Assembly: GCA_033032175.1 (NCBI GenBank)
Contig: CM065307.1
Coordinates: 8,308,001-8,372,000 of the forward strand
Length of the DNA: 64,000 nt
Reading direction: 5' to 3'
DNA from: Saturnia japonica
Lineage: Eukaryota > Arthropoda > Insecta > Lepidoptera > Saturniidae
A program made the position numbers and the translations under genes. The notes under the pieces were generated by a model. It was given only the letters and a program-made list of their open reading frames with translations, did no database searches and was not told where the DNA came from. This document shows, in pieces, positions 1 through 10,700 of the stretch. The first letter of the stretch is position 1. The number at the start of each line of letters is the position of its first letter.

Positions 1-2500
1 AGTGCTATATGTACTGATTTTTACACTTAATATCGCATTAACTATCAATAAAGACTGGGGAATCTATTAAGATTATCTAGATAGATCTATCTATCTAAGA
101 GAATATATTTGGCAGGAAATGTAAGTAATGTTTAATTTAAAAACAAAAACGCTGCGGTCACGTCTTGTATATATGTGGTCGTGTCATGTTCATTATTAAT
201 ACTGAACATTTATGTTCTATCACGAATCAGCTTGCTTTTACTTGATACAAATTACATTATAGAGTGAGCGACTAAATTCGATAAAGGCATTTACTTAGGG
301 ACATTATTTATGCTTAATAACATTAGCAACTACTTTTTGAAGTGAAAGTGAAAAAGTCTTCTTTAGCCGCTTTGAGCGATTTTGGTAGAGGAAAAACATA
401 TGAGTTCGCGTGAACTTGGCGTCACCGATGACCTCGACATGCTCGTGAAGTATGCTCCCGTCAGACTAGCGATGCGTAGTATAGCGGCCTTAAATGCATG
501 TAGTATAACGCTTAAATACAATAATACAGTGTATATACTCGACTGTATCATATGCGTGTTTGGACTTTTGGATGGGTAAAATCTTGTGATTTCGCGTCAA
601 CAATTCAAACTATAATTGATTTAAAAATTCAAAATTCAGTATTCACTTCTGTCGGCAGTCCTTTTGACTGCTGAGTTTATTTTTTAATTGTTTTTAGTGT
701 AGTTATAGATGTTATCAAATCCACATTACAATTACTTTAACGGTGTCCTGAATTACGCCAAATGTGAAAGGTCGTGCTCTGCTAAGATCGGATATATAAT
801 AAGCCATTTCAGAGCACATGAAAGTGCAGAGCAGCAGGATCGGCAAAATAGTTTCGAGTGTAGCGATCGTTATAACCGAAAATGGTTAGCTTAGGATAGT
901 AGTACGTAAAGCCGATTCAAAACTAAAGCAACGATAAGTTAATTGATGACACGACATTTTGAGAAATGAGGTCAAATGAGATGACTTGAACACTAGATGT
1001 TCGTACATCACGCCATGTTTGCTTCATAAAACTTTCCTTTGACGAAAATGGGAACGAAACAAATTCCAAATCAGGTTTACGAATGTGGTGCCAGGGCGCT
1101 AACGACAAACAAACATTTTTAATTTAATTGTGGTAAATATGTATTACGAAAAACAAAAACATCCAAGGATCCGGTCTCAAATATTATGATTCCTACCAAT
1201 ACGATTAATAACGCCAGTAAAAAAAAGGATACAATGCAAACGTCACAAATGCTTCTGTAAGGTTTTAATGAGGTAGATGGAAAATAATAACTTACCGGAT
1301 TATGATAAAACAATGAAGGATTTTTGTTAAAAGACAACTTGGAACTTGCTCGAGACAGCGATATGGTAATCTAACAATTCTATGATGAAAGAATTCTAAA
1401 CTAGTTTTTATCGCAGAATATTTACTATTACTTAATTTTTTTTTAGCTCATACAAAACTTTTTAATACCATTTCGATAAAATGGCTTTGCCTAATGTTAA
1501 ATTCAGATTCTAAGAACTACAATATCTACTAACAGATGAGGATAAGCCTACCTAATGCAAATTCATAGTCGTCATTCCTGTCTGTAAGTGGATATAGATT
1601 GGCTGATACGGAAACCCTACGCGCCGCGCCGCAACAAGATACTATATATTATGGTGGGTGTATGACGTAGAGCGCGATCGTATTCGATATTCAATTCACC
1701 CCATAATTTACATTGTGTCCAGCATGTTACTAAAAACCAAAATATTCATGACAAACTTTATGTTTTAGAGACAGCCAATAAAATACTATAGATATTGTTG
1801 TGTGGTTTTACAATTAAAAAATTGTTATTATTTAGTGGTGTTATCATATATTTAATTAGGCCTCTGGCGTAATTATAAAAGTTGGTAGACTTCTAACACA
1901 AGAATAAATATTAAGTTGTGTCTTGTTGCATGTACTATGTACTGGAACTTTTTTAAAATATACTTATCGTTTTTACAAAATCGTGAAGTATATTTTTATA
2001 ATGTACAGGTACAATACTAATGTAAATGCAAATTCCATGTGAATAGAACATGAGAATGAGCCATTCAAACACTACAATAGTATCTACAACTAATAATTTA
2101 TTACATACATTTTAAAATCAATGCTCTGAAAACCAAATTAAGATAAATTTCATAAAACAAAAGGAATATTAAAAATATTTAAAAAACTATATTTTACAAA
2201 ATGCTACCTATTGCTCTTTAGTGCAACTGTGAGATTAAAATTATCATAATCATGATAAAATCTTATTAAATTCACTACACTACACCTATGGCTTGGCAAA
2301 TGCCAAATTCCCTGCTGAACAGACTATAGTGACATGCCAATTATTAATGTTTTATACAAAATTTTGCTATCTCATGACATGATCATGAATTTGGTTTATC
2401 ATCTTTTTTTATTCCGACGGGCCAGAAGAAATACTTAACTTAAATACAATTCTAACACTGTTGAACAGGAACTACTACACAAGACATTTTGCCAGACTTT
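1..2500. other. AT-rich flank, no gene recognised
   Basis: I find no convincing gene here. The open frames are at most about 70 codons, carry no motif I recognise, and are scattered on both strands, as expected by chance. A slightly GC-richer patch at 1615-1690 is too short to interpret. The right end merges into the 3' flank of the ANKRD13C-like gene. Confidence 0.5.
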
Positions 2501-2513
2501 TTACTACTTTAAA

Positions 2514-2523
2514 TTTATTTATT
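2514..2523 (-). terminator. Candidate poly(A) signals of the ANKRD13C-like gene
   Basis: On the minus strand two overlapping AATAAA hexamers lie about 190 bases past the stop codon of the gene at 2708-4039. Another AATAAA, at 2646-2651, is only about 57 bases past the stop and could be used instead. RNA data would be needed to decide. Confidence 0.45.
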
Positions 2524-2707
2524 CAACATATAGGACACAATGGCTAGAGTATGAGCTTCCCAGACCAAAGAGCATAGGAAATTCGATGGAGAGCAAGCTG
2601 TGGGCTGCAAGCCTACACTGTGTCATACGCCACATTCGACTACGTTTTATTTCACATCGCCTTATTGGCCTTTCACTAATATCAAACAGTGTTAGAATAT
2701 CAAAGCG

Positions 2708-4039
2708 TCATAAGTCAGGGAACCTCAAAGGATCCTCTACATAGTCTTCAGGTATAATAAACAGATTGGGCAGAATATTTTCACAGAAATCAAACTTTTG
2801 AAATGTTATCTTTGCAGTTACAGTTGGTAAAATTGGTATATCAATCTTCACTGGAAACCCTCTAGGTAATTTCATTGCAACAAACTGCCTGAGTTTTGCA
2901 AAATGTTTAAAAGGAGCTATAACTTCTAAGACATTTAATAACATGTCTACACTGAGTGGAAAATCATCACTCATAGCTATGGTAGCTCTGAAATTTCTAG
3001 ATGATTCTTTGTAGACAATGTCTCTACCCAGACTGGGGTACTCTCCAGGAGATGAAGCTATATAAGCTGGCCAGTCCACAGCGGACTCAGGTGGTGGGTT
3101 TAAAGAGGCTCGCCGAGTTGGTTCACCATTTGGATCTAGATTGTGTGTTTTTCCTTTTGTTAAGCTTTCAATAATAGCTTTGTTTTTTTGTAAATCATCT
3201 GTAGATAAATGCTCTCTTCTTTTTCTTGACTCTAAAACAAGACCTGTAATAGTATATATATCACTTTTGTACAGTCCTGCCACAGTTTCTTTTCTGTCCT
3301 CTCGGAATATCCATCCAGACTGTGCTCTTGCAAATGAAATACCTTTTGTGGACATTTGAGCTGCCAAAATATCACTTGACATAAGAATATCTACTTCATC
3401 TTCTATTTCATTTTCTGTCTCTTCATATCGAACCCTTTGGTATACTTTTAATTTGTTATCAAGAACAGTAAGTGACTCACTTGGTGGTTTTTCTCCTTGG
3501 AATATGAAAGATATATCTCCCCTTTCCCATTTCATATCAGTAAAGTCAACTAAGGTTGTATCCATCCTGATTCTAGAACCTGATTTGTATATTTTACACA
3601 CATCTGAGGGTAAGATTCGTGAGACGAGAGGTACCCATGAGTGAAAATCCCACTTGAGTTCCATATAAAAATCTTGTATTTGATCGAGTGCTCTAATCAA
3701 ATCGGGTCTTCTCTGTTCCATCTGTTCACGCGCTTGCTGTTTTAACTTTCGGACGAGCGATGATATGGTTTGTCGGTCTCCATAGCTGATAGCTTCGGCT
3801 AAAGGTGACCAACCAGCCAAGTTTTTAACTTTTACCGGAGCGCTATGCGCCAGAAGTAGTTGCACGCATTCTTTGCGACCTAACATTACAGCTAGGTGCA
3901 ATGCCGTATTACCATGTTTGTCTTTGCGAGTCACGTCATTGTTTCTCAATAATGATGATAGTTTGCGCACATCCCCGAGAAACACACATTCATGAAGAGG
4001 ATAACTAAGTGGTTCTTCAATACATGTAGAATCAGACAT
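2708..4039 (-). CDS. ANKRD13C: Ankyrin repeat domain 13C-like protein (GPCR chaperone family)
   Basis: A single uninterrupted frame of 443 residues. Residues about 12-110 hold ankyrin repeats (GNTALHLAVMLGRKECVQLL, then NLAGWSPLAEAISYGD). Residues about 125-435 match the conserved ANKRD13 core, with DFYMELKWDFHSWVPLVSRI, SGSRIRMDTTLVDF, a WIFREDR stretch and the C-terminal LPNLFIIPEDYVEDP. I see none of the C-terminal ubiquitin-interacting motifs found in ANKRD13A/B/D, which points to the 13C branch. In vertebrates ANKRD13C is described as an ER-associated chaperone that controls maturation of some G-protein-coupled receptors; the same role here is inference. The start at MSDSTCIEE is chosen because an acidic, ankyrin-leading N-terminus follows directly and stops lie upstream. 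There are no introns, frameshifts or internal stops. It could be a native intronless gene or an old retrocopy. No close neighbour genes are visible. Confidence 0.9.
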   Translation of the reverse strand: MSDSTCIEEPLSYPLHECVFLGDVRKLSSLLRNNDVTRKDKHGNTALHLAVMLGRKECVQLLLAHSAPVKVKNLAGWSPLAEAISYGDRQTISSLVRKLKQQAREQMEQRRPDLIRALDQIQDFYMELKWDFHSWVPLVSRILPSDVCKIYKSGSRIRMDTTLVDFTDMKWERGDISFIFQGEKPPSESLTVLDNKLKVYQRVRYEETENEIEDEVDILMSSDILAAQMSTKGISFARAQSGWIFREDRKETVAGLYKSDIYTITGLVLESRKRREHLSTDDLQKNKAIIESLTKGKTHNLDPNGEPTRRASLNPPPESAVDWPAYIASSPGEYPSLGRDIVYKESSRNFRATIAMSDDFPLSVDMLLNVLEVIAPFKHFAKLRQFVAMKLPRGFPVKIDIPILPTVTAKITFQKFDFCENILPNLFIIPEDYVEDPLRFPDL

Positions 4040-4334
4040 CTCGAGTAAAGTTTTGTTTTTAAAACATAATTCCTAACAATTATATCGAAAATACTGAACG
4101 GACAGAATTTTGTTAATCTAATCAATATGATAAGATTAAAATTTCATCGTAATGAGCCTCATGTTTAATAACATAAATATTAGAGAGGATGAACGATAGT
4201 ATAAGCAAACCAATTTACACATATCGACATTATTACTAAAAATCTATGGACAATATTTACATATCCACAACTGTGTAGGTTTATTTTTACTCGAAAATTA
4301 TTAATTTCATAGTACTAAAATCGATTGCACAGAT
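4040..4334 (-). promoter_or_regulatory. 5' flank of the ANKRD13C-like gene
   Basis: AT-rich sequence directly upstream of the start codon. It must hold the 5' UTR and core promoter if the gene is intronless. I see no convincing TATA box or initiator at a fixed spacing, so this is placed by position only. Confidence 0.3.
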
Positions 4335-4530
4335 CACAGAATACACTACTCATAGAGTAGAGTACATAGTAGAGTAATAAACAGGGAAATACAGAACCAA
4401 CTCTTGTGTTTTATAAAGCCAACATGTTGAGAACGTAGCTCAATCTGTTAATTATGTTCCGAAACTTATTATAAATACGTACACATAGCTAGCTGGTTAT
4501 TTACGTAAATTAATAAGGAAAATACATCTA
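4335..4530. repeat. Dispersed repeat, copy 1 of 2
   Basis: This segment matches 22306-22465 in the same orientation. Both copies share runs such as CCAACTCTTGT, GCCAACATGTTGA, GCTCAATCTGTTAAT and TTACGTAAATTAATAAGG, with point changes and small gaps between them. No terminal repeats or coding potential are visible, so the class is unknown. Confidence 0.65.
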
Positions 4531-4829
4531 AAGCCGTAACATTGAGTAAAATGCTATGATTGTACTGTTTCTTACGTTAAAAGAAGCCTTATTGTCAATA
4601 TAATATACACCATTTTCGAATAACTGTCATTGATGACTTCAAATGCCATTTACCTTGCTAGGCAATGTTGCATCTAGAATTTTTCTTATTCTCATACATA
4701 TACCCATTCAATCATAGAGATGACATTTATCAAGTAGTAAAAGAAACAACAATTCAAATTAATAAATGTTTAATTAAAATATTTCAAATATTAAAAAAAC
4801 ATAGTTTTTAACGATAATGTAAACTAAGT

Positions 4830-5483
4830 TTATTGTGTAGCTTTACGTAACTTAGGACTAGATAGGAATTTTTTTTTGCTATTTAAGATTTTATTGGGGT
4901 TTTTAGTTTTTCTTTTAAATATACATTTGAGTGAACCTGGATTCTCAAAGAGATTACTTTCATCGTAATTAACTGTATTTTCTGGTTCAATACCCGAGAG
5001 ACTTCTCTTCAAATTATCAAATTATTCTTCATATTCTATGACAGTTTTTGAAGCACGACTGTGGTTAATATTTTGAGTAGATCGCATAGTAAGCCTACTC
5101 TTATAGCGCGTCAAAAAAAAATGGACCCATTTATCTCCAGGCATTTTTTTGTCAAAAAGTACAGATCTATTATTTTTTTTAAGCGACAATTATTCGTAGA
5201 TCAATCCGGGTAAGCGGACTTCCATATTCGCCGCAAACAATTCACGCCTCAACGATTTTTTCTTCATCCTCCTTAGGTAGTCTGTGTGGAGAACCTACAC
5301 TTTTAGTGGGTTTTATTTTATTTTATTATGAATCGTTCTGCGTGGTATACCGAACTGCTTTTCAGCATCATAGCTGCTTAAGTTTTTATTTTCAACCAGG
5401 TATACGGCAATTTGCAGCAAACTGTCGTCATAATCTTTGTAGTGCCTGGCACCCGGTTTACGCCTGCTTTTTGTTGGTGCCAT
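4830..5483 (-). pseudogene. Pogo/Tigger-like (jerky-type) transposase remnant
   Basis: An initial 56-codon frame (start 5483, stop 5313) encodes a pipsqueak-type helix-turn-helix, ending FGIPRRTIHNKIK after a basic MAPTKSRRKPGARHYKDY start. Beyond its stop, broken pieces continue in the order expected for this family. SPHRLPKEDEEKIVEA and GSPLTRIDLR come first, then MRSTQNINHSRAS, and last FDNLKRSLSGIEPENTVNYD, which carries the first catalytic Asp of the DDE nuclease. The final 60 residues (4830-5012) are open. The rest of the DDE domain is missing. In intact family members this protein cuts and moves DNA flanked by inverted repeats. Several stops and frameshifts show it is dead. The leading helix-turn-helix frame alone is still open. 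Confidence 0.75.
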
Positions 5484-6165
5484 AGCTTACCTAAAAAAGG
5501 AACAAATTACTTAGCAACAACATAGACTGAATAATTTTGAAATAGCTATTATAAAAATATTGACTCTATAATATGAAGAAAGGCTACATAAGAAAACCCC
5601 ATTGCAAACATTAAAATGTGAGAAATTTGCGCATTACCGTAATCATGTAATGTAAGAAGAATAAGTAAACAAGTCTTGAAAATGAACAACTACATATAAT
5701 TATAATTTTAAAATAATTTTACATATCATCTAGTTTGACATTTTTTAATAAATAATAATGATTTGATTTTACAAATTACATCGAAAATAATTATTTAACA
5801 GATTAAATACGCGGATCATTTAAATTCATGTAATGGTGCCATATCATCCATCAAATATCAATTACTATACCTACAAAGTATATATTACTAAAACCTGACA
5901 ATCTTTAGTTTTGTTGAATTAGGATTTTAAAAAATTGACATCCCTAACGTAGGCAATGTTAGGCGCAACAAAAAATAAATCGTGTGTTAACTTTGCGTAA
6001 ATACATTTTTCTTGCATTTTTCTTCGGGCTGCCAGATAATATTTCAAAACACTACTTAGGTTTTGGTGTTGCTTAATGAAATTTTAGAAAAGATATTAGA
6101 ATAATTGTATTTTAGGTAAAGTTGAAACTGGTAGGTAAAAATGCGCGGTTTTACGGTAGTTGCCA
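5484..6165. other. No gene recognised
   Basis: AT-rich DNA between the pogo remnant and the hAT element. It probably includes the 5' part of the pogo element, but I cannot find an inverted repeat that closes it. Confidence 0.4.
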
Positions 6166-6212
6166 CCTTTGTACTTAATAAGAGGTTGTTTTGAAATGCT
6201 ACCACAAAGGTC

Positions 6213-6217
6213 ATTGC
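6213..6217. repeat. Left 5-bp target-site duplication of the copia element
   Basis: ATTGC lies just outside the left LTR and again at 10701-10705 just outside the right LTR. The hAT copy at 23.2 kb has one corresponding site (CACTGCTTCAG), so the duplication arose with the insertion. Confidence 0.75.
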
Positions 6218-6374
6218 TCATAAAGTGAACGGAATTTTAAATAAGATTTATTAGGAGCAATAGAAAAACATTTATTAAAACAATAGACTAGTGGACAGTA
6301 CACATATCAATCTTTTTTTACATATATAATAACTAACAAGTATAATAGGTTTCACGTTGCAACCTTCTTTTACA
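6218..6374 (-). repeat. Copia 3' LTR
   Basis: About 157 bases that match 10541-10700 with a few substitutions and small gaps. Shared runs include TTTATTAGGAGCAATAGAAA and CACATATCAATCTTTTTTTA. On the minus strand it is preceded by a purine-rich stretch (GAGAGAAGA) ending at about 6375, the likely polypurine tract. Confidence 0.8.
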
Positions 6375-6399
6375 TCTTCTCTCAACGTATAGACCTTAT

Positions 6400-8150
6400 T
6401 AGTTTCTGTAATCTGGTTCTTGCTAGAGCTTTGGTGAATATGTCTGCCAGTTGAAGTTCACTTGTAAACATTTTCACCTCAAGCTCTCCACTCGATACTA
6501 ATTCTCTGACAAAAAAGTGACGAACCCGAATATATTTCGTTCTTTAATGAAACTGCGCATTCTCAGCTAGTTTTATGGTTGCCTCATTATCAATTTGTAA
6601 TTGCGGTACATTTTTTAGCTTTACTATAAGCTACTTATAACTGTACTCAGCCAACTAGTTTCTCTAGCGGCCTCACTAGCTGCTACTACTTCAGCTGCTG
6701 TGATAGATATAGCCACACTTTGTTGTCTTTGGCTCACCTATTACACTGCACCTCCAGCATACATGCACAGCACTCCAGAAGTTGATCTACCAGTATCGAT
6801 ATCTCCACCATGATCTGCATTACAGTAGCTTTCTATGATGTATGTCTTATAATCCTTCTTGTACAAGATACCTAGTTCTGGAGCATATTGCAAATAACGC
6901 AATATCCGCTTTAACCTAACGCATTCATCTACAATTGGCTAGACTTCTCGAGGCAACACTTACTGCATAGGCAATATCTGATCTAGTACAAAACATGAGA
7001 TAAGTTAAGGCTCCAACTATTTGCCTATGGTTCCATAAAAAACTATTCATGTTACAAGAGTTATCTTGAGTTTGACCATCCTTGACTGTTGGTGTCATTA
7101 TTGGTTGACAATTCTCCATATCAAATCTTTTCAGTACCTTCTTGGTATAAGATGCTTGAGAAATTTTTAAACCATCTTCTCTGCTTTCAATCTCTATCCC
7201 AAGAAAATAAGATGGCGGTTTCGTAGTAATCTTAAACTTTTCTTTCATCTGTTGTATGAAATCATCAATTAGTTTCTGACTTGTTCCAGAAACCAATCCA
7301 TCATTAACATATAACGCTACGATTAGTTTTCCTTTATTATTTTCTTTTATAAACAAGCAAGGATCAGCTTCGCTTACTTTGAAACCTATATCTCTGAAAA
7401 ATTAGATAATTTTTCAGTTCCAGCACCTCGGTGCCTGTTTCAAGCCATAAAGACACTTCTTTAATAAACATACACGCCCTGACCCATCATCATAGCCTTC
7501 AGGTTATTTCATTATCTAATTTTCCATAAAAGAATGCGGTTGATACATCAAACTGGGCCAACGATATTTGTTTACTCGCAGCTACGGATAAACAGCTCGT
7601 ACGGTAGCCATCTTTGCCACTGGACTAAATGTTTGATTATAATCAATACACCCCTTTTCTAATTAAACCCTTTAATGACCAATCTGGCTTTATGCTTATC
7701 AACTGAGCCATCCGCATTCAGATTAACTTTGTACACCCATTTGCATGGAATAGCTTTTCTATTCTTAGGAAGTTTCACTAACATCCAAGTATTATTTTCC
7801 TTTGGAGAGCCGATTTCATTTTCCATTGCTTCCTTGCATAATGCACTCTCAGGACTCATAATAGCTTCTTTATAATAACCTAGTTCTTTATAACCAACCC
7901 ATTCAGTATTCAAAATATAATCATTGAATTTGCTTGGAGGACGAAGTAATGAACGATCCCTTTGCTCAATGATTTCATAATCCAGAAGAACATCTCCTAC
8001 ATAATCATCATCTAATTTTCTCTGATCTTCATTAATTTCTTCCATTTCTCCCTCTAATTCAATATCTTCTTCTGAATTACAACTCCTAGTATCATCATAA
8101 ACATAATCATATTCAATATTCACAGCATGAATATCTTCTCTATCAAATGA
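6400..8150 (-). pseudogene. Copia reverse transcriptase and RNase H region, broken
   Basis: The segment 7659-8123 ends with the copia reverse transcriptase entry block NRKAIPCKWVYKVNLNADGS and HKARLVIKGF. The segment 6925-7356 continues with the catalytic box, here YVND where active copies have YVDD, then FLGIEIE and VGALTYLMFCTRSDIAYAVS. Degraded RNase H-like sequence follows to about 6400. At least three breaks separate these pieces. In an active element this part copies the RNA genome into DNA and removes the RNA strand. The D-to-N change in the YVDD box alone would be expected to inactivate it. Confidence 0.82.
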
Positions 8151-8159
8151 ATTTTCCTA

Positions 8160-9700
8160 ATCATTAACAATATTGCTGTCGATAATTATATCTTCAGAAG
8201 TATATTCATTTCAATTTTTGTTTATTCCATATTTGTCTTATCTAACTGCATTCTGACCATTTTGTGGTTTTATCCTTTTCTTTTAAAAGTTAAAATAAGA
8301 ATTTTCGATAGCTCAAAAAATTTTCAGTTTCAGAATCATGCAGATCTTTCTTCTGAGCTTCTGCACCTAAAGGCCTTTCATCAAATGTGGCATCTCTTAA
8401 TCTCACTAAAGAATTTTATGATTGATTCCAAAGACTATATCCGTCATCATTATCGTACCCTATTAAAATACATTTTACAGCTTTCTTCTTGAGTTTCTGT
8501 CTACTTTCCTTCAGTACTTGCGCATACCATAGAGACCCAATAATCCTTAAATTATCCAAAGTTCATAAGGATACTTGTGTACCACTAAAGTTGGACCTGT
8601 CCTGTTTAAAATATGAACAGCTGTATTTACCATTCAGCCTACAATTTTTGAAGTAATTCTTCATGCGCGTGCATCATCGCTCTCGCAGACCCAATTATTG
8701 TACGATTTTCTCGTTCACTACAACCATTTTGTTCCGGTGTATAAGGAATCACTTGTCTTTGTTTAATATCTTGTTCCATGAAAACTTTCCTTACTTGTTG
8801 ATTATTAAATTATCCACCTTTATCACTCAACAACTCATTGACTTGATGTCCTGCTATCTTAGCTTCAGCCAATATTTTTTTAGCTTTTCAAGTACTTCTG
8901 ACTTTTCTCCAAGAAAATATACGTAGCGGTAACGAGTATATTCGTCCTTAAACAGTACAAAGTATCGGAACGTAGATGATGAAATTGGAAACGGACCACA
9001 GACATCAGAGTGCATGCGTTCTCCGGGCCTCATAGCTTTGTCTCTAACAACAAATTTTTGTCTATATGTCTTCCCAAAAATACCGCCTACACACAATTCT
9101 TCAATGTCTTTTGTTTTTATTCTTAATTCATTTTCAATTAAACTTTTAACGTGCTCTTTATTCTGGAGACCTAATCGTTCATGATATAGCTGTAGCATAT
9201 CTACTTTCTTTACTAAATTCACTGAAGCAATACGAAGTACAACTGTACAATTTATAACCTGTTACAGTTATTTATAACCTGTATAAGCCACCATACCTGT
9301 CCCTATTTCTTTTAACAGTGATGTGTCTATTTATTTTCATTGTGTAAGTAGTTTCCCATGACTTAAATAAGCTTGCTGGATTCTGATCCTGTGTAGAAAG
9401 TAAAGAAAATAAATTCTTGCTTATTTCAGGAACATACCAAACATCTCTCAATATAGAAGTAACAGTATTTTTGTTAATCTCTGTTACAATCTGTATCGAA
9501 ACTTTTCGTATAGCCTTTACTACATTTCCATTAGTTTAGTTACTGTGTGAGTTTCACCGAAATACTAGAAATCTTGAAAAAGATCTCCCTGCATTGTAAC
9601 ATGATTTGTAGCCCCATTGTCTACGTACTAATTTTCACGAATATTATCAGTATCAGCCGAATTCACCGTTAGTAACATCATATTTACAAATTTACTGTTT
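8160..9700 (-). pseudogene. Copia protease and integrase region, broken
   Basis: Near 9600-9630 a minus-strand frame reads YVDNGATNHVTMQGD, the aspartic protease motif with DNGA in place of the usual DSGA. At 8854-9222 the GAG-pre-integrase zinc region (LYHERLGLQNKEHVKSLIE) leads into the integrase core (MHSDVCGPFPIS, FVLFKDEYTRYRYVYFL). The core continues toward 8640, past a stop, with LSDKGG and PYTPEQNGCSERENRTI, which carry the second Asp region and the catalytic Glu. In active elements these domains process the polyprotein and insert the cDNA. Stops within and between the segments make this a relic. Confidence 0.78.
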
Positions 9701-9718
9701 TCTTCAATATTACGAGAT

Positions 9719-10517
9719 TCAAACCTCTGTGAACTTCTTTTTAAGGTGACCAATCTCTTTACAGTTATAACATCTAACCTTTTGTATCAATTTATTTGTC
9801 CCTGGGTTTTGGTATTCGTTTTTATAATATTTCTTACCTGATTTTACAGCAAAGGCTTCACAACTAGACTCACCATCTTTACAGTTGTCGAGTGCCTTCT
9901 CATGTGAACACAACTGACTAGTTATATTCTCTACAGTCCTGTCTGCTTTAGACATTAGCAACCAACTCGATTTAAATGAAAAATATGCTTTTGGTAACGT
10001 ATCCAGTATCTTGCAGATCAACAAGACTTCAGGCAATTCCTTACCTTCTCTTTTGACTTTTCCGGTTTCAATCGGTACCACACATTTTTTAACTTCGAGA
10101 TACGAGTCGCAATATTATCAGAAGGATCCTTTTTGTATCTGAAGAACTCTATACATAAATCGTACAAGCGATCATCACATGTGCCTTCGCACAATCTGTG
10201 CAATTAATTCCAGACATCTTTCGCTCTATAGAATCTCACAATTTATCAAGAGCCTCATCAGAAATATTATTAGTTATTAAAATCAATGCCATACTATCCA
10301 ACTTCATGAAACCCTATACTTTTTCTTCGTAAAGTGCCAAAGCCACAGCAGCCGTATCACCAGCCCCACTGGCAGGCTTCTCAGGCATACATGATTTGCC
10401 CTCTACAATGTCCAATAAAAGTCCATCCATACTCCGCAATAAAGCAGACATATGATACTTCCATGTCACCCAATTATTTCCACTGAGTTTCGATAATTGT
10501 AGCTTAAAAATCTCCAT
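9719..10517 (-). pseudogene. Copia gag region with damaged zinc knuckle
   Basis: The likely start is MEIFKLQLSKLSGNNWVTWK at 10517. An upstream in-frame ATG at 10544 lies at the LTR/primer-site junction and is less likely. The frame breaks at about 10314, and related frames continue at 10018-10203 and 9719-10081. The last carries a CCHC zinc knuckle, CYNCKEIGHLKKKF, with the fourth ligand changed from Cys to Phe. Gag forms the particle that packages element RNA. Frameshifts and the lost ligand show it is inactive. Confidence 0.75.
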
Positions 10518-10529
10518 TTCTTTACAAAA

Positions 10530-10540
10530 GGCCCATAACC
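10530..10540 (-). other. Copia primer binding site
   Basis: Directly inside the 5' LTR the minus strand reads GGTTATGGGCC. This is complementary to the anticodon-arm sequence of initiator methionine tRNA, the internal-fragment priming known for Drosophila copia. Its position next to the LTR end fixes the element's orientation. Confidence 0.8.
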
Positions 10541-10700
10541 TCATAAAAAGAACGGAGTTTTAAATAAGATTTATTAGGAGCAATAGAAAAACATTATTTA
10601 TTAAAACAAGTCTGGTTTACAGTACACATATCAATCTTTTTTTTACATATATAATACCTTACAAGTATAATAGGTTTTACGTTTGCAACCTTCTTTAAAA
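10541..10700 (-). repeat. Copia 5' LTR
   Basis: About 160 bases paired with 6218-6374. Its outer end meets the second ATTGC target duplication at 10701-10705, after which the hAT sequence resumes. The canonical TG...CA ends are not intact. Confidence 0.8.

Larger units (their letters stand above)
6218..10700 (-). mobile_element. Ty1/copia LTR retrotransposon, inactivated
   Basis: About 4.5 kb on the minus strand. In order it has a 5' LTR (10541-10700), a primer binding site complementary to the tRNA-iMet anticodon arm, gag with a zinc knuckle, a protease motif DNGAT, integrase, reverse transcriptase, RNase H and a 3' LTR. Integrase before reverse transcriptase is the copia order. The LTRs differ by several substitutions and the coding region has multiple stops and frameshifts, so the insertion is old. 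It sits inside a hAT transposon and is therefore younger than that element. The internal-tRNA type of primer site resembles that of Drosophila copia. Confidence 0.88.

Noticed and set aside
382..579. 65-codon frame near the left edge
   Set aside because: No recognisable motif, an overlapping frame on the other strand, and no splice or promoter context.
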